From Planctomycetota bacterium (GTDB lineage Bacteria; Planctomycetota; Planctomycetia; Gemmatales; HRBIN36): DNA of 64,000 nt. The translations under genes and the position numbers were made by a program. How positions within the stretch are numbered: position 1 is the first letter of the stretch; every line of letters starts with the position of its first letter. Under the pieces are notes generated by a model. It saw only the letters and a list, made by a program, of their open reading frames with translations, was not told where the DNA came from and did no database searches. The stretch lies in the NCBI GenBank assembly GCA_014584395.1, contig JACTMY010000008.1, forward strand, positions 1-64,000. The letters run 5' to 3'. Of the stretch, positions 16,473 to 25,578 are shown one piece after another.

Positions 16473-18953
16473 ATGAGCGAACCGGATACCATCCAAGAGT
16501 CCCCAAACCCCGAAATCGCCATCATCGACGCCGTCAGTGAATATGGCGCCAGCAATATCCAGGTCCTCAAGAACGCCGCCCATATCCGCCAGAATCCCGG
16601 CATGTACATCGGCGGCTCCCACGAAGCCGGCATGCACCATCTCTTTTACGAAGTGCTGCATAACAGCATCGACGAGGCCATGGCCGGCCATTGCCGCAAC
16701 ATCGAAATCACGCTCCACCCCGACGACAGCATCACCATCGAGGACGATGGCCGCGGCATTCCCGTCGAAGTGCACCCGGACTTTAACCGCTCCGCCCTGG
16801 AGTTGGTCATGTGCGAAGTCGGCGCCGGCGGCAAGTTCAACAAGGACAGCTACAAAATCTCCGGCGGCCTCCATGGCATGGGCGTGAAAGCCGTCAACGC
16901 CCTTTCCGAATGGACCACCGTTCAGGTGCGCCGCGACGGCAAACTGTGGCAGCAGGATTATGAGCGCGGCGTGCCCCTGGGGCCGGTCCGCGAGGTCGGC
17001 CCCGCTCGCGGCACGGGAACGAAAATCACTTTTCGCCCCGACCCGGAGCCGCCCTTTTTCCCCAATTGCCATTTCGATTACGACACGATCGAGGCGCGGC
17101 TGCGCGAGTTGGCATTCCTCAATCCCAACCTGACCATCAAGCTCAAGGACGAACGCGGCGAGGGCGAGCCGAAGCAAGACACCTTTTTCTCCGAAGGCGG
17201 CGTGGCCGCTTTTCTCCAATGGCTCAATCGCGCCGATGACGCCATCCATGCGCCCGTGGTCTTGACCGACACGCGCGACGACATTTACGTCGACGTCGCT
17301 ATTCAGTACATCGCCGATGAGGCCGAGCGCGTCCGCGGCTATTCCAACAACGTCTTCAATCCCGGGGGCGGCACCCACGTCAGCGGCCTGCGCTCCGCCT
17401 TGACCCGCACCATCAATTTCTACGGCAGCAAACAGGGCTTGATCAAGGAATCGATCAATCTCGTCGGCGAGGATTTTCGCGAGGGGTTGTCCGCCATCAT
17501 CAACATCCGCTGCCCGCATCCGCAGTACAACAACCAGGCTAAGGAGCGGCTCACCACGCCGGAAATTGAAGGCGTCGTCAGCAGCGTGATCAACGAACAC
17601 CTGGCTCGCTACCTCGAGGAGCATCCCCAGGTCGCCAAGAAGATCGTGCAAAAGGTCGTCCTCGCCGCCGAGGCCCGGGAGGCCGCCGCCAAGGCCCGGA
17701 AACAACTGCGCGATCGCAAGAACATCCTCAGCGGCGCCGGCCTGCCCGGCAAATTGATGGACTGCACGAGCAAGGATCGCGATGAATGCGAACTGTTCAT
17801 GGTCGAGGGCGAATCCGCGGGCGGCTCCGCCGCCTCGGGACGCGACTCGCGCTACCAGGCCATCCTGCCGCTCAAGGGCAAAATCCTCAACGTCGAAAAA
17901 GCCCGCATCGACAAGATGCTCGCCAACGATGAAATCTGCAACATCATCTCCGCCGTCGGCACCGACATCGCCGAGGCCGAGGACACCAACAAACGCAATT
18001 ACGACAAGATCATCCTCCTGACGGATGCCGACGTGGACGGCAGCCACATCCGCACCTTGATCCTGACCTTCCTTTATCGCCAGATGCCCAAGCTGGTGGC
18101 CGAGGGGCACGTCTATCTCGCCCAGCCTCCCCTGTTCCGCGTCATTCAGAAAAAATCCATCCGCTACGTCCAAACCCGCGAGGAGATGGAACGGGAACTG
18201 CTCGACCGCGGCCTCAAGGACAGTCAACTGCTCATCGCCGGCCCCGACGGCGCGACCTTGTCCAACGACCGCCTCCGGGCCTTGCTCGACGTGCTGACTC
18301 CCCTAGACCAGGCCCTGCAAATTCTCGAACGCCGGGGCGTGCCGTTCACCACCCTCCTGACGCATGCCCGTAATCAACAGCTTCCGAATTTCCGCGTCTT
18401 CGTGCGCGGCGTCGAGCATTGGTTCACCACCCAGGCTGAAGTGGATGCCTTCTGTCATGCCGAAGCACCTCCCGCCGCCGAGGGGCCTGAAACCAATGGC
18501 TCCCCCACGGCCGCCGCCTGGATCGACGTCCATGAGTTGCACGAAGTCCGCGCCATCAGCCGCGGCCTTGAACGGCTCAAGGAATTTGGGTTCCATACCA
18601 ACCATCTGCTCATGCCCAAGCATCTGCCCGGGGTCGAACCCGAACCGCAGTTCTATCTGGTTCGCGAGGAGACGAAACATCCCTTGCACCATCTGCGGCA
18701 ACTGCTGCCCGCGATCCGCGCCCTGGGGGAAAAGGGCATGACCATCACCCGCTTCAAGGGACTGGGTGAAATGAATCCCGAAGAGCTTTGGGAAACGACG
18801 CTCGATCCCGAAAAACGCACCTTGATGAAGGTCAAGCTGGCCGAGGTGGCCAAGGCCGATGAGATGTTTCGCGTGCTGATGGGGGACAAGGTCGAACCGC
18901 GCCGCGAGTTCATCGAAAAGCACGCCCTTGAGGTGCGCAACCTGGACGTTTGA
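16473..18953 (+). CDS. gyrB: DNA gyrase subunit B
   Basis: This 826-residue ATPase subunit of gyrase introduces negative supercoils together with GyrA (not in this window). The GHKL ATPase domain has [17 protein letters not shown] and [14 protein letters not shown]. The transducer loop reads NQAKERL in place of the usual QTKxKL, with the Gln and Lys kept. TOPRIM motifs are MVEGESAGG and [12 protein letters not shown]. About 200 residues are inserted after TOPRIM, as in many Gram-negative GyrBs, and the usual end [16 protein letters not shown] is present. The N-terminal stretch [19 protein letters not shown] departs from the usual EGLEAVRKRPGMYIG. GGAGGT lies 5 nt before the start. Confidence 0.95.
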   Translation: MSEPDTIQESPNPEIAIIDAVSEYGASNIQVLKNAAHIRQNPGMYIGGSHEAGMHHLFYEVLHNSIDEAMAGHCRNIEITLHPDDSITIEDDGRGIPVEVHPDFNRSALELVMCEVGAGGKFNKDSYKISGGLHGMGVKAVNALSEWTTVQVRRDGKLWQQDYERGVPLGPVREVGPARGTGTKITFRPDPEPPFFPNCHFDYDTIEARLRELAFLNPNLTIKLKDERGEGEPKQDTFFSEGGVAAFLQWLNRADDAIHAPVVLTDTRDDIYVDVAIQYIADEAERVRGYSNNVFNPGGGTHVSGLRSALTRTINFYGSKQGLIKESINLVGEDFREGLSAIINIRCPHPQYNNQAKERLTTPEIEGVVSSVINEHLARYLEEHPQVAKKIVQKVVLAAEAREAAAKARKQLRDRKNILSGAGLPGKLMDCTSKDRDECELFMVEGESAGGSAASGRDSRYQAILPLKGKILNVEKARIDKMLANDEICNIISAVGTDIAEAEDTNKRNYDKIILLTDADVDGSHIRTLILTFLYRQMPKLVAEGHVYLAQPPLFRVIQKKSIRYVQTREEMERELLDRGLKDSQLLIAGPDGATLSNDRLRALLDVLTPLDQALQILERRGVPFTTLLTHARNQQLPNFRVFVRGVEHWFTTQAEVDAFCHAEAPPAAEGPETNGSPTAAAWIDVHELHEVRAISRGLERLKEFGFHTNHLLMPKHLPGVEPEPQFYLVREETKHPLHHLRQLLPAIRALGEKGMTITRFKGLGEMNPEELWETTLDPEKRTLMKVKLAEVAKADEMFRVLMGDKVEPRREFIEKHALEVRNLDV

Positions 18954-19095
18954 GCCGAGCAACATCAGTGCGAGCGAAGCGGAGGGGTCGTGAAACGATC
19001 AAATGGTCCACCCTCGCTGACAAATGACGTAAATCTCTACATCGCATGACTATGCGTCGATGATGCCCCTTCATTGTGATCGTTTCACGGGAGGG

Positions 19096-19128
19096 AGGTG
19101 AGTGCGTAAAACGCTCACCTTATTTCCT
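19096..19128 (+). terminator. Hairpin with weak T-run, possible gyrB terminator
   Basis: AGGTGAG (19096-19102) pairs with CTCACCT (19114-19120), with additional CG pairing inside, followed by TATTTCCTT. It is about 140 bp after the gyrB stop, so assignment to gyrB is tentative. Confidence 0.5.
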
Positions 19129-19445
19129 TACACAACAAGCACTTAAGTGTGTTTTCTACAGCGCCGCGAATGGTAGCCATTTTAGGTCGCTATTGGGCCA
19201 TGTCCGCCTTAGGTTGGCATGCCCCCGTCGGACATTTGACCAACCAGCCCAAGCGCATCCGAGCAGCAGCGCGAATAGACCCTTTCGCGCTATTTTGCCC
19301 CCGGTGATTCACGGAGGGCCAATCTTCATTCACATGACACATCCGCGCCCCGGGCCGCGCACACCATGGACCCACTCCGGGAATGCCCCTCGTCCCGCCC
19401 CGGCGCCGCTCCAACACCCCTTGATGACCATGGCAGCCGACTCGG

Positions 19446-19489
19446 GGCGCTGGCTCAACCCCGCTCATGAAAAAACGCCTTCCCGCGCC
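19446..19489 (-). repeat. Dispersed 3'-end repeat, diverged copy 3
   Basis: Read on the minus strand this matches the 8042 and 8112 repeats: GGCGTTTTTTC, then GAGCGGGGTTGAGCCAGCGCC, with two single-base insertions and a few mismatches. As at 8042, it lies directly after the stop of a gene (the Hsp70-like one) and in the same orientation relative to that gene. Confidence 0.65.
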
Positions 19490-19494
19490 AGAGA

Positions 19495-22359
19495 TCAACC
19501 CATGAGCCGGAGGCCCAGGGGAAGCTGCTCGCCGAAGAGTTGCTGCTGCTCGGTGGCTTCGAGCTTGCCCCCTTCCTCGACGAGGTGCAGCAAGCGCTGC
19601 GCGGCGGCGCTCTTTCGAAGTTGGTCCACGACATGTTGGCGGGTGGCATCGTCGACGTCGAGGGCGCGCTGCTGGGTTCGCCGGGCGAGATGAGCGAGGC
19701 AGAAGAGCCAATTTTGCCGCTCGTTGCTGTTGCTCGGAGCAAAGGTCAGCAGCCTTTCCAGCCAGCCGGCCACGACGTCGGGGTGGACAATGGTGTTCAT
19801 CGGCCCGTAGAGCAAAACGCGGCTGCCGAGCCTGGTCAGCGACCAGAAAGCGTGGGGCGGTGCGGGAGGCTTGCGGAGGGTTTGCAGCAGCGCTTCGCCG
19901 AGCCTGACCTTGAGGCTGGGTTCCAGGCGCTCCAAACTGGCGGCGGCGCGCCACATCTCGGCCAGTTCGTTGTTCGAGGGCCGGACCAGGCTGGCCTTGG
20001 TCGACGAGCCGGCGAGCAAGATGGGCCTAAGCCGGTCCATGAGGGCAAGTTGATGGGACGTGCTGAGACCGCCGCTGACGCGCCGCCAGAGAATCCAAAC
20101 GTCGGCGCCGGCGGTCCGATCCATTCGGCCGGTGGTGATAAAGCCCGCGCCGGCCTGTTGCCGCACCGGGCTGGAGAGCAGCTTCCACAGGGTTTCCACG
20201 CGGAAGCGGTCCTTCACCTCGCCGAAGCCGGGGCGGAGGCCAAACCCCGCGAGATGATGCCACCGCATCCAGTGGGTCGGCGTGCGCGAGCGCTGCTCGG
20301 CCAGGTCGAGCAGCGTTTCCGCCAGGCGGCGGCAGACGCTCATGGGCCAGGATTGGCGCGATGCATCGAGCCGTTGCTCCAGAGTTTTGGTCAGCTCTTC
20401 CGCCGCCTTCTCGTCCCCTTGGGCAAAGACCTGGCGCAGGCAGTCCAAGGCAGCTTGCACCTTGGCCTCGGGCCACACGGTCGTCCATTTCTCCTGTCCC
20501 GGCGGGGGAGCGGCGTCGGCTTCTTCGTCCTCCTCGTCCTCGAGCAGGACGCGGGTGTTGAATTCGAGCCGCCAGGTTTGCTCCTTCTCCTGCCCGACAA
20601 GCTGCAGTTCGAGCGTGCCGATATCGGTGAGCTGCACGGCCAGGGTGACGGGGACCGTTTTCGTGCCGCTGCGTTTGCCTCCCTTGAGCACGGTCTGCAG
20701 CGGCGGCAAGCGCAGCAGTTCCTTCGTGGAAAGCGTCAGCATCTGGCCGGCCTGATCCTGCTCGCGGAGCGTGGAGGTGTAGAGCGGAAACTGCACGGGC
20801 TGACCCAAGGCCAGTTCCAAGACCGGCTCGCGAAGCGTCAGCCTTTGTCCTTCCTCCAAATGCTGCGGCACGACGCACAGGAGCGACGCGGTCGGACCGC
20901 GTTTGGATTGCTCGGCGTCGGCTGCCGAGGGCGGCGTCGTGGAGACGGCCAGATAGTAGGAGCGGGCCAGGCCGCCGCGGATGCGGCGTCCGTGAGTGCG
21001 GCGCAGCCAGCCGTAATAGGCGGCTCCCATGGCCACGGCCAGATCGAGGGACGGCGTGGTCAGCACGATCGGCTGCCAGCGGCTTTTCGGCCGGTCGAAC
21101 CAATGATGCATCACGTCGAGCAATCGTTGCCGAACGCTCAGCGGTTGAAAGACGCCGCCGTTGAACAGGATCGCCTGGGGAGGGCGGTCGGGGTCGATCT
21201 GATGCTGCCGGAGAAAAGCGGCCAGTTGGCGGGTGATGGCGGGATCGCTGACGAAGGGCAAGCCCATGTCGTGCAAGCCGGTTCGGCCGGTTTTTTCCAA
21301 GGAAGCCTCGAAGGGCACGTCGGGGAAAAAGCCATCGAACAGAATCTGGCGGACCTCATGCGGAGTGAGCGCGGCATGGAGCGAACTGGCGATGACCGAC
21401 CGGCCCCGGCCCATGACGTTGACGGTGCACTGTTCGGGAGGCTGCTCCGCGAGAAGGGTTTCCTTGGCCCAGCGGCAGGCCTGGGTGAGAGCGGCAAAGC
21501 GGGCGGCGTCGAGTCGGCCGGCCTCGGGCAGCCGCGTCTCGACGTGGCGGGCCAGCGTCAGGTCCATGTTGTCGCCGCCCAGGAGGAGATGCTCGCCGAC
21601 GGCCCGGCGATGAAAGTGCACGTCGCCTTCTTCGGCCACGACGTCGATGAGGCTGAAGTCGGTCGTGCCGCCGCCGACGTCGATCACCAGGCACGTCATC
21701 CCGGCTTGCAGCCCCTGGAGATGATGGCTGGAGCGGCTCGCTTCCGCCAACCAGGCATAGAAGGCCGCTTGCGGCTCCTCGAGCAGGGTCAACTGCTTGA
21801 AGCCCGCCTGCTGGGCGGCTTCCGCCGTCAGATGCCGGGCCACGTCGTCGAAGGAAGCGGGCACGGTGAGCACGATGTCTTGCTCTTCGAGCCGGATGTG
21901 GTTCCGACCGCGGGCCAGTTGATGATTCCAGGCTTCGGCGAGATGCCGCAGATACCGCGTCGAAGCATCCACGGGCGAGACGCGCTGCACTTCGGGGGGA
22001 GCGCTCCAGGGCAAGATGGCCGCCGTGCGATCCACCCCAGCATGGCAAAGCCAGGACTTGGCCGACGCGACCAGGCGGTTGGGCACCTTGGCGCCTTGCG
22101 ACCGCGCCAAGGCACCGACGATGAAGTGACGCTTGTCATCCCACGGCACCGCGCAGGCCCCGGCGGGCAGATCATGCTGCCCGGGGAGATAGAGAAAGGA
22201 GGGCAGCAGGTCCTGCTCCCCCATTTCCCCGGGAGCGAGAAGCTGCGCCACGGGAAACACTTTCGGCATCGGAGCCGACGTTTGGGCGGCATCCAAGTAA
22301 GCGAGGGCGCTGTTGGTCGTGCCCAGGTCGATGCCGATCAGATAAGGGCTTGCCGTCAT
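19495..22359 (-). CDS. Large Hsp70-family (DnaK-like) protein
   Basis: At 954 residues this is about 300 longer than DnaK. The ATPase domain is clear: GIDLGTTNSALAYL (phosphate 1), VIDVGGGTTDFSLID (phosphate 2), LLEEPQAAFYAWL (connect region) and ILFNGGVFQP (adenosine site). After the nucleotide-binding domain comes a divergent beta domain and a long alpha-helical C-terminal region rich in Leu, Arg and Trp, unlike the DnaK lid. It matches the bacterial Hsp70-like group with an extended C-terminus. Client and partners are unknown; no DnaJ or GrpE gene is near. The opposite strand is open for 1056 codons, which is a coding shadow. Confidence 0.85.
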   Translation of the reverse strand: MTASPYLIGIDLGTTNSALAYLDAAQTSAPMPKVFPVAQLLAPGEMGEQDLLPSFLYLPGQHDLPAGACAVPWDDKRHFIVGALARSQGAKVPNRLVASAKSWLCHAGVDRTAAILPWSAPPEVQRVSPVDASTRYLRHLAEAWNHQLARGRNHIRLEEQDIVLTVPASFDDVARHLTAEAAQQAGFKQLTLLEEPQAAFYAWLAEASRSSHHLQGLQAGMTCLVIDVGGGTTDFSLIDVVAEEGDVHFHRRAVGEHLLLGGDNMDLTLARHVETRLPEAGRLDAARFAALTQACRWAKETLLAEQPPEQCTVNVMGRGRSVIASSLHAALTPHEVRQILFDGFFPDVPFEASLEKTGRTGLHDMGLPFVSDPAITRQLAAFLRQHQIDPDRPPQAILFNGGVFQPLSVRQRLLDVMHHWFDRPKSRWQPIVLTTPSLDLAVAMGAAYYGWLRRTHGRRIRGGLARSYYLAVSTTPPSAADAEQSKRGPTASLLCVVPQHLEEGQRLTLREPVLELALGQPVQFPLYTSTLREQDQAGQMLTLSTKELLRLPPLQTVLKGGKRSGTKTVPVTLAVQLTDIGTLELQLVGQEKEQTWRLEFNTRVLLEDEEDEEADAAPPPGQEKWTTVWPEAKVQAALDCLRQVFAQGDEKAAEELTKTLEQRLDASRQSWPMSVCRRLAETLLDLAEQRSRTPTHWMRWHHLAGFGLRPGFGEVKDRFRVETLWKLLSSPVRQQAGAGFITTGRMDRTAGADVWILWRRVSGGLSTSHQLALMDRLRPILLAGSSTKASLVRPSNNELAEMWRAAASLERLEPSLKVRLGEALLQTLRKPPAPPHAFWSLTRLGSRVLLYGPMNTIVHPDVVAGWLERLLTFAPSNSNERQNWLFCLAHLARRTQQRALDVDDATRQHVVDQLRKSAAAQRLLHLVEEGGKLEATEQQQLFGEQLPLGLRLMG

Positions 22360-22522
22360 GGAAGCTCGATCTTGGAAGTCATGGGGTCCATTGGCTGTTC
22401 TAGGAAGCCAAGCCGCTTTGGCATCTTGGCATCACGCCACCGCGAGCAGCGGGCCGATTTGACCTTGCAAGGATGGACGATTCGGCTATCCTGCTCCGCC
22501 CATGAACTTGGGGAGGATGCTC

Positions 22523-23125
22523 ATGCTTCGATGGCGCTACTCATCTCGCAACCGCAACGGTTGGCTCGGACGTTTGGCCTTGATCGCGGGACTGCTCCTG
22601 GCAACGGGTTTATCCAGCGGCTGCCTGTTGGCCCTGGCGGGAGCGGGCGCCGGCGCGGGTTTGGCCTATGCCCATCACAAGGGCAAAGAAACGGCCTTCT
22701 ACGCCTGTGATTTCAACAACGCCTGGTATGCGGTGCGGGAGAGCCTGGCGGATTTGGGGCTGCCCATCACCGATGAGCGCCGCATGGGGCTGCAAGGGAC
22801 CATCGAATCCCGCACGGGAGAAGGGAAGCGGATCGTGGTGAAGCTGCGTTCCTTTGCCGCGCCGATCCCCACCGATGGCTTCCGAACGGAGGTGGTGATC
22901 CGGGTCGGAACGTTTGGCAATGCGGCCATCAGCGACCGCATCCTGGGCCAGATCGCGATGCGGCTCGACCGTCCGCCGACCGTGGCCGTGCCCCCGTCCT
23001 CGATGCCGCGGTATCTGCCGCCGGAGACGGTGCCGGCATTGCCCGAGGAGCAGTTGCCCCATCAGCCGCGTCCAACGACGCCGCCCCCGCGGCCGATCGA
23101 ACCAGACCCGCTGCCGCCGGAGTAG
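22523..23125 (+). CDS. DUF3568-like lipoprotein
   Basis: This 200-residue protein has a lipoprotein signal: hydrophobic LALIAGLLLATGLSSGC with the lipobox Cys at residue 34. A DUF3568-type domain follows (TAFYACDFNNAWYAVRESLADLG, VVIRVGTFGNAAISDRILGQI). The tail is rich in Pro (about 60 residues). The start at ATG 22523 is chosen because GGGGAGG at 22510-22516 gives 6-nt spacing; ATG 22502 and 22517 are in frame but poorly placed. It probably sits in the outer or inner membrane; function unknown. Confidence 0.75.
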   Translation: MLRWRYSSRNRNGWLGRLALIAGLLLATGLSSGCLLALAGAGAGAGLAYAHHKGKETAFYACDFNNAWYAVRESLADLGLPITDERRMGLQGTIESRTGEGKRIVVKLRSFAAPIPTDGFRTEVVIRVGTFGNAAISDRILGQIAMRLDRPPTVAVPPSSMPRYLPPETVPALPEEQLPHQPRPTTPPPRPIEPDPLPPE

Positions 23126-23496
23126 GTTGGGTGGTGAAATTTGCCTGAGATAAAAAGAGAGGGGCACGAGGTGGCTGGACGACTCGCCTAGCCCAACCAC
23201 CTCATGCACTTGCGGGAAGGGTGGAAATGAGGAGCATGACGTAACCTGGGACTCGCAACCAGATTACGAATAGTTCTAAAAGCAGAAGCCGGGCCAATGG
23301 CTGAGGTAATCATGGCGAGATTCTGAATTAATAACGCATCTTATTGCAGCATAATGATTTAAAAATTTGAAATAGTTACATCTCAGTCGTGAGCGGTTTG
23401 CTGGGGGATAATGAAAAAGGTTAAGCACATTGGTTTGTGTTGCATTTTGCAACATTTGCATTGATCAATTCTGGGTAAGTGTTCAATTTTGATAGG
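23126..23496. other. AT-rich intergenic region
   Basis: No convincing gene is seen. An imperfect 11-bp stem (23168-23178 with 23193-23203) without a T-run follows the lipoprotein gene. GC falls to about 32% in 23341-23400. A 61-codon minus-strand frame here has no ribosome site or recognisable features. Confidence 0.6.
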
Positions 23497-23856
23497 TCAC
23501 CGATGGACCCTGATTAATTGGTTTGTCATTGATTTGTGTCGTTTAATTGTCGATTGGATGGCTTGATCGATTAAGCCAGCCTGCCATTGAAAATCCTCGT
23601 TGACCGAACAGACGATGATCCCGTGATGCTCCGGATGATGCTCATGCAATCGGATGAAATCCCTGCGATTCAAGGTGATCACAGCACGTTCATCGTTGAT
23701 GGCTCGATTTAGAACTTCTTCATCCGCCATCGCCTCGCTGGCATGCCCTTGTTCTTGAATCGTCAGCACGTCATAACCAGAATTGCTAAGGTGTTCAACC
23801 ACGGGTCGCGGGAAATTTTCATTGGCATAGAGGCGGATGCTTTTCTTACTCTTCAT
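23497..23856 (-). CDS. DUF5615 PIN-like protein (probable toxin)
   Basis: This 119-residue protein has the DUF5615 pattern: IRLYANENFPRPVVEHL near the N-terminus, GYDVLTIQEQGHASEAMADEEVL in the middle, and RAVITLNRRDFIRLH. The acidic residues in ANENFP and TLNRRDF correspond to the expected PIN-like active site. Such proteins are thought to be RNase toxins paired with DUF433 antitoxins. The ATG at 23856 overlaps the DUF433 gene by 11 nt and has AGGAA just upstream. The local GC content is clearly lower than in neighbouring genes, which suggests recent transfer. Confidence 0.8.
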   Translation of the reverse strand: MKSKKSIRLYANENFPRPVVEHLSNSGYDVLTIQEQGHASEAMADEEVLNRAINDERAVITLNRRDFIRLHEHHPEHHGIIVCSVNEDFQWQAGLIDQAIQSTIKRHKSMTNQLIRVHR

Positions 23857-24214
23857 TTTCCTGAATCTCGGCGTCGATTTCACTCCGATGTCGATCCACA
23901 TAATCCCATGCTTGAACCAGGTCCAATGCCGTGAGCGTTGGGAAACTTTTGAGGATATCCGCTTCAGACATTTTTAGGTGGCGCATCTTCTCGAGGGTCC
24001 AAATGGGAATGCGCGTTCGAATGAAACGCGCAGAACCGCCACAGATGCCTGGCGTGCGAACGATGCTGGGAAAGTCCAAGGCAGCATGAAGTTCCGAGGT
24101 CATCAGTCCAAAGGATCTGTGACGAATGAGTAGATAGATATCCCGTAAGAGTCCCTCGCGCTCGAGTTCATCGAGATTCATGATGTCCGAAATGATCTTC
24201 TCTAGGTTGGGCAT
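23846..24214 (-). CDS. DUF433 protein (probable antitoxin)
   Basis: This 122-residue protein has the DUF433 core: RTPGICGGSARFIRTRIPIWTL (G.P...GTRI.V..L type), then MSEADILKSFPTLTALDLVQAWDYVDRH. These proteins carry a winged or VapB-like helix-turn-helix and are usually the first gene of a module with a DUF5615 PIN-like toxin, as here. An N-terminal ~55-residue extension precedes the core. The start ATG at 24214 has AGGGAAG upstream. Module function is inferred from family pairing. Confidence 0.8.
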   Translation of the reverse strand: MPNLEKIISDIMNLDELEREGLLRDIYLLIRHRSFGLMTSELHAALDFPSIVRTPGICGGSARFIRTRIPIWTLEKMRHLKMSEADILKSFPTLTALDLVQAWDYVDRHRSEIDAEIQENEE

Positions 24215-24315
24215 GACCACTTCCCTGATTTAGCCATTCCCATTTTACCCGTCCGCCTGGGAGTCATCTAGTCGCTCGTGAAGGTTTCATTTCAAGCTTG
24301 CTCGTGCCCGTCGGT

Positions 24316-25578
24316 TCACCACGGAATCTTCGTGCCGAGCTTCTTGAGGCGCGCTTGCAGTTCCTCCTCGGCCGTGGCGGTCCAGGCGAGTTCCTCACCC
24401 GCCATCTGAAAACCGCCTTCGCTGGTGAACTTGGCCCGAGGCAGGGGGCGAACGGGCACCCGGCCAAGCCGCCGGCCGCGGCAGAGAATTTCAAACGCCT
24501 CGATCTCCTGCAAATCCGCCCATTGCACGAGCGGCGAGAAAAAGGGCGTCGGGCCGTCGCTCACCAGGAAGTCGGGCTGCACCGCCAACTCCTTGCTGGA
24601 GCGATTCTTGGCTGCCACGAGCCGCACCGTGATCGGCACCGTGGCGGCCAACCCCGGAAGCGAACTGCCCAGGAGAAAACAGACGCCCACCCAGCCGGCC
24701 TCCTCCAGCGGCGGTTGGCGGAGCAGCTTCACGTGCTGCTCGCCGTCGCGAACGATGTACTGATGATCCAACAGTTGCACGGCCGCCTTGAGGGCCGACG
24801 GACTAAGCACCTGAAATTCCTTGTTCGCCAGGATATGGTCGCCGACCCGGAAGCGCACCTGGCCCAAACCCACCCGGCGGACGCGGCTCAGCGAAGCCAC
24901 CTGGACCATCGCTTCGTGGTGCAGCCAATGGCTGGGGGGCAGCCTGACGGGCAGCGCCTGCGGCTCGGCGGCTTGCGGCTCGATCAGCTCCACCCACATC
25001 TCCAGGCGGCGCAGGGGCAGCAGGCACGTCGGGCTGGTCAGCAACCCTCCCATGATCATGCCCTTGCCTTGCGTGCCGATGAAGGCCTGGCAGGCTTGCG
25101 TATGCGCGCCCAAATGGACCGAAACGGTCGGCCAATGCAAATGGAGATGGTCGAGGAAATGGCTCTCGCTCAGAAACGGCAGGGCGGCCTGGCCCAGCCG
25201 CTTCCGGCGGAACCGCAGTTCGACCAGCGACGGCGCACGCGGCATCGGCAGCGGAAAGCGCAGCCAATCCTGGCCCTCCTCGGCGGGACGCAGCGACGAC
25301 GGCGCGATCGGCGCGCAACCCTCCAGGCAGAGGCGAAAGTCCGACTTGCGGCGCACCAGGCCGGGTGGAAACCGCAGCAGCACTTCAACGAAAGCCTGAT
25401 CGGCGCACCAGGGGATCGGCTCATGGCGAATGGTCTGCCCATCCAATTCGTAGCCGAAGTGGAAGCTTTGCTGCTGGGGGACCTGGCTGCGCTGGGCCTC
25501 CGGCTCTTGACCGCGCCGCAGCGGGAACCACCAATCAGCCAGCGCCCAATCGCGCCAATGCCTGAGCCAATTGGGCAT
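24316..25578 (-). CDS. Unknown 420-residue protein of the E1/E2-like operon
   Basis: I do not recognise a family. The protein is soluble, with no signal peptide or membrane helix. Trp, Pro, Leu and Arg are frequent, and the pattern looks beta-rich in the first ~270 residues. The C-terminal ~50 residues form a charged helix (EELQARLKKLGTK). Cysteines are scattered, not in CxxC pairs, and there is no JAMM (HxH...D) or JAB-type motif. The start overlaps the E1-like gene by 44 nt, so the two are almost certainly co-expressed. It is the last gene of the operon and could be a target, adaptor or effector; this is only context inference. Confidence 0.75.
   Translation of the reverse strand: MPNWLRHWRDWALADWWFPLRRGQEPEAQRSQVPQQQSFHFGYELDGQTIRHEPIPWCADQAFVEVLLRFPPGLVRRKSDFRLCLEGCAPIAPSSLRPAEEGQDWLRFPLPMPRAPSLVELRFRRKRLGQAALPFLSESHFLDHLHLHWPTVSVHLGAHTQACQAFIGTQGKGMIMGGLLTSPTCLLPLRRLEMWVELIEPQAAEPQALPVRLPPSHWLHHEAMVQVASLSRVRRVGLGQVRFRVGDHILANKEFQVLSPSALKAAVQLLDHQYIVRDGEQHVKLLRQPPLEEAGWVGVCFLLGSSLPGLAATVPITVRLVAAKNRSSKELAVQPDFLVSDGPTPFFSPLVQWADLQEIEAFEILCRGRRLGRVPVRPLPRAKFTSEGGFQMAGEELAWTATAEEELQARLKKLGTKIPW

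Larger units (their letters stand above)
18954..19494. other. Intergenic region between convergent gyrB and Hsp70-like genes
   Basis: I see no gene in this 541-bp stretch. It holds a 13-bp inverted pair (CGTGAAACGATCA at 18989-19001 and TGATCGTTTCACG at 19077-19089) and a small CGCAT/ATGCG hairpin between the arms near 19043-19056. A hairpin at 19096-19120 and a dispersed repeat at 19446-19489 are listed separately. The first half is clearly less GC-rich than the neighbouring genes. Confidence 0.6.

Noticed and set aside
19540..22710. 1056-codon plus-strand open frame
   Set aside because: It is antisense to the Hsp70-like gene, whose ATPase motifs are clear. The frame is open because GC-rich codons rarely give stops on the opposite strand; its translation is rich in Gly, Arg and His and has no domain.
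23276..23461. 61-codon minus-strand frame in AT-rich DNA
   Set aside because: No ribosome site and no recognisable features; the composition differs from real genes around it.
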